From NCBI GenBank assembly GCA_913776045.1, contig CAJYOI010000003.1, forward strand, positions 1 to 64,000: 64,000 nucleotides of DNA. Direction: 5' to 3'. Position 1 is the first letter of the stretch. Each line of letters begins with the position of its first letter. Source of the stretch: an uncultured Sphingomonas sp. (GTDB taxonomy: Bacteria > Pseudomonadota > Alphaproteobacteria > Sphingomonadales > Sphingomonadaceae). Made by a program: the position numbers and the translations under genes. Below, one piece after another: positions 52,056 to 62,300 of this stretch. The notes under the pieces were generated by a model. That model was not told where the DNA came from and ran no database searches. It saw only the letters and a program-made list of their open reading frames with translations.

Positions 52056-52811
52056 TCACCCAAGCTCCGGCATGGTTTCGAGCGCATAGCTGACGACGTG
52101 CAACATCGACGCCGCCGCCAGCGCCATCGCGATCGGCAGCGTGACGAGCAGCGCGAGTGTCTTTACCTGAAACCCCAGCAGCAGCACGTTCATCTGCGGC
52201 AGCGTCCGCGACATGAACGCGATCGCCAAATCGATGACGAACAGCACCAGGATCAACAGCCCGGCGACGCCCAGCGCAAGCAGGAAGACGGTCGAGCAAT
52301 AGCCGATCATCCGCGCTGGATCGGTGCCCATCGTCGCAGAGCCCAACGGCGTCCGCTCGATCGACGCGGACCAGATCGCCAGCAGTGTGCGCGGGCCGTC
52401 GGTCGCGAAGAAGATCGCCGCGGTCGCATAGGCGAAGAAGGTGCCGACGACCGGCATCTGGGCCTTGGTCGTCGGGTCGGCGAGAGCCGCGAGGCCAAAC
52501 CCTGCCTGAATGTCGACCACGCGTCCTGCCACCAGCAGCGCGGCAAAGGCCAGTTGCAGCGCCAGTGCCAGCGCAACGCCTAGCATCAGTTCGGACAGAG
52601 CGATCACGAGCAAGGCCACGCCCGATGATCGTACCTGCCACGTCGACGCCGGATTGCCTGCGACCAGCCACGCCGCGAGCGCGACCCCGAGCATCATTCG
52701 CACCGCGGCCGGCACGCGCAACAGCGTGAATGGCGGCGCGAAGGCCAACGTCGGTCCGATGCGCAGGCTGACCAGCAGAACGGCGATCGCTTGAGACAGG
52801 AACGGCGTCAC
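52056..52811 (-). CDS. fliR: Export gate protein FliR
   Basis: 251 aa, six or so membrane helices; GTG start. FliR family: AVLLVSLRIGPTLAFAPPFT, LALALQLAFAALLVAGRVVD followed by IQAGFGLAALADPTT, then SRTLPQMNVLLLGFQVKTLA. Completes the FliPQR gate. Ten bases after fliQ. Confidence 0.94.
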   Translation of the reverse strand: MTPFLSQAIAVLLVSLRIGPTLAFAPPFTLLRVPAAVRMMLGVALAAWLVAGNPASTWQVRSSGVALLVIALSELMLGVALALALQLAFAALLVAGRVVDIQAGFGLAALADPTTKAQMPVVGTFFAYATAAIFFATDGPRTLLAIWSASIERTPLGSATMGTDPARMIGYCSTVFLLALGVAGLLILVLFVIDLAIAFMSRTLPQMNVLLLGFQVKTLALLVTLPIAMALAAASMLHVVSYALETMPELG

Positions 52812-52821
52812 GAAGCGGTCG

Positions 52822-53091
52822 TCACTGTGCGATCGATGGGATCATCAGATACAGCCCGCGCGCGAAATCCGTGATCCGGGCGGTCATCCAGGGGCCGAGC
52901 GTGATCAGCAGGCCGGTCGCCAGCAGGATCTTGGGCACATAGGACAAGGTCGCTTCCTGCAATTGGGTCGCGACCTGCAACACGCTGATGACGACGCCGA
53001 TCGCCAACGTGGCGATCAATATGGGACCTGCCACGATCAGACAGTTCCACAGCATGTCGTTCATCAGATTGAGCGCCCGATCGGCTTCCAT
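52822..53091 (-). CDS. fliQ: Export gate protein FliQ
   Basis: 89 aa, two membrane helices. LIVAGPILIATLAIGVVISV followed by LQVATQLQEATLSYVPKILL, typical FliQ. Start ATG 53091 (MEADRALNLMNDML) or 53064. First gene of the minus-strand gate operon and divergent from the rhs gene. Confidence 0.95.
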   Translation of the reverse strand: MEADRALNLMNDMLWNCLIVAGPILIATLAIGVVISVLQVATQLQEATLSYVPKILLATGLLITLGPWMTARITDFARGLYLMIPSIAQ

Positions 53092-53307
53092 CGCGACGCG
53101 TGCCTCCGACCGTGCTGCGACATCCCGTCGCGGCTTCCTGCATCTGCGGCATTAATACGGGCGGTTGGTTCCGCCCGAAAACCGGAGATGCCGCCGAAAC
53201 CGAGTATTCGCTTCGTCGTACGCCTAAACATCCGGCGCAATCTCCGGACTTCTCCATCGAACGGCGCGTCGCTTCGGCGGTGCGCCCCGATCTGGGGGAC
53301 AGGGACA
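53092..53307. promoter_or_regulatory. Divergent control region between fliQ and rhs
   Basis: 216 bases, no gene. It must hold the promoters of the export-gate operon and of the giant rhs gene. A perfect hairpin CGGGCGG-TTGGTT-CCGCCCG lies at 53158-53177, directly after an AT-rich ATTAATA. No clear sigma-54 or sigma-28 motif is visible by eye. Confidence 0.45.
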
Positions 53308-56300
53308 ATGGTTGCGATCTTCACCGGCACCGGCTTCGGCGCGGAGCGTGGGTCGGGCGCGGTGCTGGGCGGTGCGGGGGTGCTCGGTTCGGGCAGCGCC
53401 GGCCGATCGGGTCAGCAGGTGCTGCTGAATGCGGCGACCGGTAATTTGATCGTCAGCCAGCGCGACGAGTTCCTGACCGGCCGTGGCCCGGATGCGATCG
53501 CGGATCGGACCTACAACAGCCTCGGCGACCTGTCCGACGACAATGGCGACAATTGGTATCAAAGCACCCAGCGCCAGCTGGTCGACCTGATCGGCAGCCC
53601 GAATGGCGCGGGCAGCAGCATAAAGCGGCGGGGCGGCGACGGGTCGCTGGTCACCTACAATTGGGACGGGTCGGGCTATGTCTCGACCGAAGGGGCGGGT
53701 GCGTACGATCGGATCACCTATAACGGCGAATGGCGCTGGACCGATGGGGATACCGGAACGGTCGAGGTCTATAACGGCCCCGGCACGCGGATCAGTCAGG
53801 TCATCGATACGTCGGGCAATGCCGTTACCTTCAGCTATTCCGGCAATCAGCTGTCGGAGCTGACGACGGCCAACGGCGAGAAGATCAGCTACAGCTGGTC
53901 CGGCGCCAATCTGGTGCAGCTTTCGGTCCTTACGCCGCAGGGCACGCAGACCCGGACGCGGTACGGCTATGACGGCTATGGCCGGTTGGAAACGGTGTCG
54001 GTCGACATCACGCCGGCGGACAACTCGGTCGCAGACGGCAATCGCTATCTCACCACCTACAGCTACCACGGTGCGTCGAAGCTGGTCGCGTCGATCACCG
54101 AAACCGACGGAACGCGCCTTGATGTCGGCTATGACGGCGCAAACCGCGTCACCAGCCTGACACAGACGGTTGCAAGCGGCGTCACGCGCACGACCGGCAT
54201 CGCCTATTCTTCAGGCCAGACGGTGGTGACCGACGCGCTCGGTCAGACGACGACACTGAATTACGACGGTGCCGGCCAGTTGACGTCGATCGTTGCCCCG
54301 CCGCCATCGTCCGGACAGCCGTCGCACCAGGTGTCCTTCGCATATAACGGCAACGGCGACGTCACGTCGTCCACGACGGCGGCCGGTACCACGACCTACG
54401 CCTACGACAGCCGGGGCAACCTGCTGCAGACGACCGATCCGACGGGAATCAGCACATGGCGGCGCTACAACGCCGCAAACCAGCTCACCGTCGAGATGCG
54501 GGAAGGGTCGGGTGGCGTCGGCGATTATCAATCGACACGCTATGTCTACGACGCGCAAAATCGCCTGCGGTTCACGATCGATGCCGCGGGCGGTGTCACC
54601 GAATATGGGGTCGAGTCGCACGGTCAGCCGATCTGGATCCGTCGCTTCACCGCAAGCGCGTACGACCTGTCGGGGTGGTCGTGGGACGCGGTACCGGATC
54701 TCGACACGACGATCGGCTGGGCGTGGCCCGCAGACCGGACGGGCTCCGAGTTCACGGCGCTTCTGTACGACGAGCGGCTGAATCTCAGGGAAAGGGTAAC
54801 CTACGGACGATCGGACGAACGCGGCGTAGTTTCGGTTTCGGACGGCTACCGACATGATTACCTTACCTACGACAGCGCCGGGCGACTCCTGTCGCAAAGA
54901 ACGGCCGGCACCAACGCCGAGACCTATGTCTATGACGGTATGGGTCGGCTGACGTCGTCGGTCACCCACGACGGCGCGACCAGCATCGTCTTCAACGATA
55001 CGAATTCGCAGACAGTCGTCACGCTTGCGAGCGGCCTCGTCCAGACATCGACGTACAACCGCGCAGGCGAGCTGATCAGCTTGAGCGAGAGCGGCAGTGG
55101 GGTAACCTCGGGGCAGACGACGTACGTGTACGATGCGCTGGGTCGCATCCGTAAGACGAGCGACCCGACCGGTGTCGACAGCTACACGATCCACGATCGG
55201 GTCGGTCGCAAGGTCGCGGACATCAGCGAAACCGGGTCGATCACCGAATATCAATATGACGGCGCCAATCGGTTGATCGGTACGATCCGCTACGCGACCA
55301 AGCTGAACGCGAGTCAGCTTGCGGCCGCGCAGGATGTGGCCACCAGCCCCGACATCACGTCGCTGCGTCCGCCGGTGAACAGCGACGATATCGTCAGCTG
55401 GACCGTCTATGACGCCGCGGGTCGCGTGATCCGCAGCATCGCCGGCGACGGTTCCGTGACCGCATTCGAGTATGATCGATCGGATCGCCTGATCCGCACG
55501 ACGCAATATGACACGAAGCTGTCGTCGGGCATGATGTGGATGTTCCGCTGGTCGCCCCCGGGCCCGTGGTTCACTCCTTCCGCCAGCGGCAATGATGCAA
55601 CGGCGCGGACCTTTTACGACCGTGCCGGGCGCGTGGCAGCGACGCTCGATGGCGAGGGCTGGCTGACCCGCTTCACTTACAACAACGCCGGGCGAAAGAT
55701 CGCCGAAACCGCCTTTTACACCGCGACCGATCCCAACCTGCGCGCGAGCGGCAGCCTGTCGCAGCTCGTCGCCAGTGTCGGCACCCATGCCAAGGATGCG
55801 ACCTCCCGCTGGATCTACGACGGTCAGGGCAAGGTTCGCTATACGGTCGATGCGCTGAACCGCGTCACCGAACACAAGCCGCAGTACGACACGCCGGAGT
55901 CGTACTGGCCGTGGAGCGCGTACGGGCCGGAGCGGGTGACGTCGCAATATGCCGGGTCGATCGCGACGCTCGGCAGCTACACGGTCGACAGCATCCGTCA
56001 GGCCTTGGCCGACGCCGGTCTGACCGGTCACGTCGACAATCGCACGCGCTACGACGTCTATGACGACGGCAATGTCCGCCTCGCCTATTCGGTCGAGGCC
56101 AACGGGACGGTCACCGGATACAGATATGACACGATGGGTCGGGTCGTGCGACGGATTCAGTACGCCGATTTCCGCCCGACCAGCTGGCTGCCGAAATTCG
56201 ACACGATGGAGACATGGGCCGCCGGAGCCGCCGACAACCCGGACAATCGGATCGAGCGCTTCTACTACAGCGCCCGGGGCGAACTTCAGTACAGCATCGA

Positions 56301-59300
56301 TGCCGAAGGCTATGTCACCGGCAACGACTATGACGCAGCCGGTCGACTGACGCTGACCAGGCGCTGGGCAAATGCGGTATCGGCGCAGGACGGCTGGACC
56401 GCCGCCACCGTCTTCAACAGCGTATACGGCGACTTCGCGGCTACGTCCCACGCCTATGATCCAGACGGCAGGCTGTCGCGCGTTACCGATGCCAGCGGCC
56501 GGACCCGTGACCTGCAGTATCATGCGAACGGCGCGCTGGCCTGGGAGATCCACGCGATCGGCACGGCGGACGAAAGCCGCACTTTCTACACTTACGACGC
56601 GTCGGGACGACTGGCGAACGAATATCGTGCCTATGGCACCGCCGAACAGGCGCAGACGCAATATGGCTATGACGGGCGCGGAAACCTGACGTCGATCACC
56701 GACGCCAACTATCACACTACATCCCGCAGTTATGATCGCGCGAACCAGCTGATCGGTGAAACCAGCGCGCTCGGCCTGACGACAACCTACACCTATGACG
56801 CACTGGGCAATCGGACGCGGGTTATCGATGCCCGCGGGAACGCGACGTACAGCTATTACGACGTGCTGGGTCGCGTCATCGCCGTGCGGAACGCCGAAAA
56901 TTACGTCACGCAAACGACATACACCGTTTTCGGCGAAGTCGCGTCGGTCACGCGCAAGGCCGACCCGTATTACGCCGGATCCGGCTTTGATTGGCCCACA
57001 CCGGCTCCCAACAGCGGGGACGCGACAACGTCATTCGAGTACGACCGCCTCGGCCGCCTGACCAAGACCACCGATGCAGAAGGCTTCATCGAACGGCGGG
57101 GGTATAATGCGCTCGGTGATGTCGCTTGGATCACCAACAAGGCCGGCGGCACGACCGACTTCTTCTACACCCGACGCGGCCTGTTGCAGTCCGAACGCGT
57201 TGCGGGCGAGGTATTCGACGCCAACGCTCAAAGCGCTGTAGCCACCAGCTACGTCAAGGTGCGCTACGCATACGACTCCCGCGGTAACATCGTGGCCAAA
57301 TATGATGGCTACGGAACGCCCGCGCAGCGGCTGACGACTTACGCCTACGACAAGGCGGATCGGCTGACGTCCAAGTCGATCGCCGGCGTTCCGATCGTCG
57401 ATGCGAACGACTTCGCGACGCTGACGACGACGACCGCGACCGAAAGCTACGCCTATGATGCGCGCGGCAACCTGATCCAGGTGACCGATGCCAACGGCGC
57501 GCGGACGCTGTCCTATTACGACGACCAGAATCGCAAGATCGCCGAAGTCGGGCCGACCGGCACCCTGTCGCAATACGTCTATGACGCGGTCGGTAACGTC
57601 GTGCGCAGCCGGACCTGGGGCACCGCGGTCATGCTGCCGTCGAGTCCCGGCGGCGCCGCACCGACCGCACCGTGGGGCGAGAGCCGCGAGACGCTCTACA
57701 CCTATGACGCGCTCAACCGCATGACGAGCAGCAGCGTCGAGAATGTCCGCTCCGGGCAATGGAACGGGTCGTCGTTCGCCCTCACCTACGGGGCGGTCAC
57801 GACCAGTTACCAATATAATGCGATGGGCAACGTCGTGTCCGTCACCGACGGCAACGGCATCACCAGCTACTCCTTTTACGACAAGCTCGGCCAGCGGGTC
57901 CGTTCGGTCGATGGCGAAGGCTATGTGACCGCCCGGCTGTACGACGCGCAAGGCAACGTCTGGCATGAGCGGCGCTGGCGCGACAAGGCGCTGTGGGCGG
58001 GCCCGGGCGGCGTCGGCGAAGCGGCGGTCACCGACGACGATCGCGGCACCAACTTCAACTATGATCGCAACGGTCGCCGCGTTGCGGAGCATCGCTTCGG
58101 CGTCGCCAGTTACGGCGTGGATGCTAATGGCACGCTGTACAACGGCGGGCTGACGGCGAGCATCTTCTATCAGTATAACGGGCTGGGCGAAGTCACGCGC
58201 AAGATCGAGGCGACCGGCGAGTCCACCGACTTCACCTACGATCTGTCCGGCCGGATGATCGCAGAAAAGCGCGCCGCGTTCGTCGATGCGGACGGCAATC
58301 CGGTCCAGCCGCTGCTGACCTATCGTTATGATGCGCTCGGCAATCTCGTCCAGACGATCCAGAGCGCGCAATCGGGCGGGGCGGAACGGGTGACGCGCAA
58401 CACCTATGATGCGGCAGGTCGCCTGGCGACGTCGATCGACGCCAGCGGCGCATCGACCCAATATTATTACGATGCCGCCGGCAATCTGCTCCGCCAGAGC
58501 TACGAGCGGACGCGCGCCAACGATTCAACGGTTCTTGAAGGCGTGCTCTACACCCGCGACGCGGCGGGGCGCGTGGTTAGCCAGACGATCGCCCAGTGGA
58601 ACGGCTCCGTCTGGCTGCGCGGGGACCGCCAGGATACGCAGTACAACGCCTATGGCGAGGTCGCGCAGCGCGGGATCAACGGCGGGTGGCAGGAACAGTT
58701 CGCCTATGACGCGGCGGGCCGACTGTGGCGCTCGAACGCGGGCGACGGGGTGTGGCGCTTCTTCGTCCACGACAAAGCGGGCAACCGCACGCTGACGCTG
58801 GAGAGCGAAGGGACTTGGTTCGGCGGGCAGAGCCTGGACGCAATGCTGTCGCACGCGACCCAGGGCTGGTCGCAGTCGGTGGGCGCCAGCTACATCGACG
58901 GGCTCAACGCGACCATTGCGGTGTACGACCGCCGCAACCAGCAGACCCAGACACGCCAGACGCAACGCCAGCTGAGCGAGGGCGGCGGCATGCAGGACCT
59001 GGTGTCGAGCCGCAGCTACACAAGCTTCGGCGAAGTCGCGAGCGAGACGGACGCGCGCGGCTACACCACCACTTACACATACAATGCGATGGGCCGGCTG
59101 ATCCGCACGGTTCGACCGCAGGTGGCCGTGACCGCGGAGAACGGCACGACCACCTACGCCGCACCGACCGAAAATCTCTATTACGATCTGTCGGGCCGCC
59201 TGGTCGGGAGTAGCGACGCGAACGGCAACGTCACGCGGCGGATGCTGCTCCCAGGCACGGGCTATGGGGGCAAGGACGCGCTGGTATTCCGTGAATGGCA

Positions 59301-62300
59301 TGCCGACGGCGGTGTCGTCACCAATGCGTACGACCGGTTCGGCGACCTGAGGCGGACGGTCGATGCGGTGTCGCGCGCGACGACGATGTCCTACGACGCG
59401 ATGGGCCGGCTGACGCAGGTCACGCGGCCGAGCGGTGGCGCGGATTACTACGCCTACGATACGCTCGGCCAGCGGATCGTGCACTGGACGTCCTATTATG
59501 GCGCGAGCGTGCAGGAGGTGACGCGCTACGACCAGCAGGGCCGCGTGACGCGCCAGACCAACCTGGCGGGCGAGACGACCGAGTTCAACTATGAGTGGTC
59601 GTCGGCTGCGGCGAGCGGGCTGGGCGCGGCGGGTGGCGGCTGGCGGCAGGTCACCATCCTACCAAACAGCCGGTGGTCGTCGGAAACGACGGACGTGTTC
59701 GGCCATGTCATCGCGACGAGCGATTTCTCCGGGACGACGACGACGCTCAGCTACGATCATGCCGGGCGGATGGTCGGGCGCTCGGGCGCGGACACGATGG
59801 CGTATACGTGGCTGAACACCGGGCTGCTGGCATCGATGACGCGCGCGCAGGGCGACGAGGCGTCGGCGTCGTACACCGGTCAGGACTGGAGCCGCGAGCG
59901 GACGAGCTACGGCTACACCGCGACGGGGCAGAAGACGCGCGAGACCTACACGCGCGATGGGGGCACGTGGTCGGGCGGCTACTACCAGACCTATGCCGAG
60001 ACGGTCAGCGACGGCAATGCGGGCTACGACGCCCTCGGGCGGATGACGAACTGGTCGCAGTCGGGGCGTTCGCCCTATGCGGCGGTGAGCTATTCCTACG
60101 ACGCGGTCGGCAACGTGCGGCGGACCTATGCGAGCCACGCGATGCTCGACCAGAACGGCAATGCGTCAGGCAATGTGACGCAGGACCAGTGGCAGCGCTA
60201 CGATGCGATGAACCGGGTGGTGACGTACAAGGGCACGCTGTCGGACGGCCAGATCGTGCGCGGGACCTCGGGCATCGATTACATGTACAACGCCGCCGGC
60301 GAGCGGGTGCAGGCGACACGGACGGTGAGCCGCACGCTCCAGGTGCAGGACCCGTACGGTTACGATCCATACCTTACTGGCCAGCCGCAATATTTCGCAG
60401 CCCCATACGACGCCGAGATGCGCGAGCATTTCGCCTATGCCGCCGATGGCCAGCTTTCGAGCGTGTCGATCGCCGAGAGCAGCGCATCCGACAATGGCGA
60501 CGGCACGGTCACGGTCAGGCCGCCATCGACGATGGCGCTCAAGGCCAGCTACAGCTACGACGGTCTGGGGCGTCTGATCCGTCAGCAGGACTGGGCGTGG
60601 AACGGCAGCGGGGTCGCGTACGACCGGCAGGTCACGCTCAACCGGCTCGGCCAGGCGACGTACGAGGTCGTCGACCAGCGCCAGGGCAACGACACGATCC
60701 AGACGGTGACCTCCACCGACTACGGCAGCGGCGCGTCCTGGGCGATGGGCCAGCCGGTCATGCTGACGACGTCCAACTGGCGTGGCGGCCAGTATCAGGG
60801 CCAGTCGACGACGACCAACGCGTATGCCTGGTACGGCGGTGCGGTCACCAGCCAGATCAGCCACACCACCGCGCAAGGGCAGGCATACAATAGCTACTAC
60901 GGCTATGGCGCCGGGGGCGTGCTCAACGCCGTCACCGTCGCCGACGGTCGCCCGCATAGCATCAGCTTCACCAACGACATGCTCGGCCAGACGATCCGCC
61001 GCGACGAGAGCGTGTCGGCAGGCGCGAGCGGCGCGCCGCACGAGGTGTGGTATCGCTTCGACGGGCGCCAGATGGGCCATGTCGGCAACAACGGTACGCT
61101 CGACACCGACTATCAGACCTCGGTCGCGACGCGCACCCAGGCACCGGGCACCGGCCCGTTCCGCGGCGGGCAGGGCTATGGCACGCCGCGCGCCGACTTC
61201 GACGGGCAGGTGACGCAGATCACCAGCTACGCCCAAGGTACGGGCGGCGGCAGCTACACGGTGCGCAGCGGCGACACGCTGGCGAGCATCGCCGCGGCAC
61301 TCTGGGGTGATGCCAGCCTGTGGTACAAGCTCGCCTCCGCCAACGGCCTGTCGGGGGCGTCGTCGCTCGCAGCCGGGCAATCGCTGACGATCCCCGCAGG
61401 CGTCCAGCGCTCCGGCCGCACGGCGGGCACGTTCAAGCCATTCGACCCTGCGGAAGTCATCGGCGACACCAGCCCCACCAATCCGCAACCCCAGGCCGCC
61501 GGCGGCCGCCGCAACAAATGCGGCGCCTTCGGCCAAATCCTGCTGGTCGCGATCGCGGTCGCGGTGACGGTGGCGCTGCCCGGCAGCGGCATCGTGGCGG
61601 GTGCCGTCAATAGCGCGATCGGTTCGACGGTCAGCCAGGCCTTCGGCGTCGCGGTGGGCATCCAGGACCAGTTTAGCTGGAAGGGTGTCGCACTAGCCGC
61701 GATCGGCGGCGGCGTCGGCGGTGCTTTGCAGGGCGTTAACGCCTTCGGTGCGAATGCGACCGGCCTTGCGAAGATCGGCAACGACGTGGTGCACGGTGCG
61801 CTCGGCAACGCGGCGACGCAAGGCATTGCGGTCGCCACGAAATTGCAATCCAAGTTCGACTGGGCCGGTGTCGCGGTCGGTGGTGTCGTGGGCGGCGTAA
61901 CGGGTACGCTCGGACGCGCTCTGGGCGTAAAACCCTTCTCGGACAACCGATCGTTCGCGAACATCGCAAACACGACGCTGTCCGGCGCCGCGGGCGCCAT
62001 CGCAGGCGCGGGCGTCCGCAGCATCGTCGAGGGCACGAGCTTTGGCGACAATGTGCTGGCGGTGTTGCCCGATGTGATCGGAAATACGATCGGTGGACTG
62101 CTGGCGGACCAGATTGCGGGCCGTCCCGAAACGTCGTTCGAGCGACGTCGTCGTGATGGCGGCATCGAAACCGCACAGCTCGATAGCGATGCGGCCCGCG
62201 CGGATGTCCTCGTTCTCGGAAAACGCATGAGCGAGCAGGAGAAGATCGCTTACGATCGCGAACACAGCTTGGGATGGCAAATCGCCGACGCTCTAGGCGC

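Noticed and set aside
52963..53307. N-terminal extension of the RHS open frame to 52963
   Set aside because: It overlaps fliQ on the other strand and its residues lack family likeness; the ATG at 53308 with a purine-rich leader starts the conserved Gly/Ser-rich sequence.
54211..56913. Long minus-strand open frame of 900 codons inside rhs
   Set aside because: It is a shadow of the repetitive GC-rich RHS coding strand; it has no start context and no recognisable domain.
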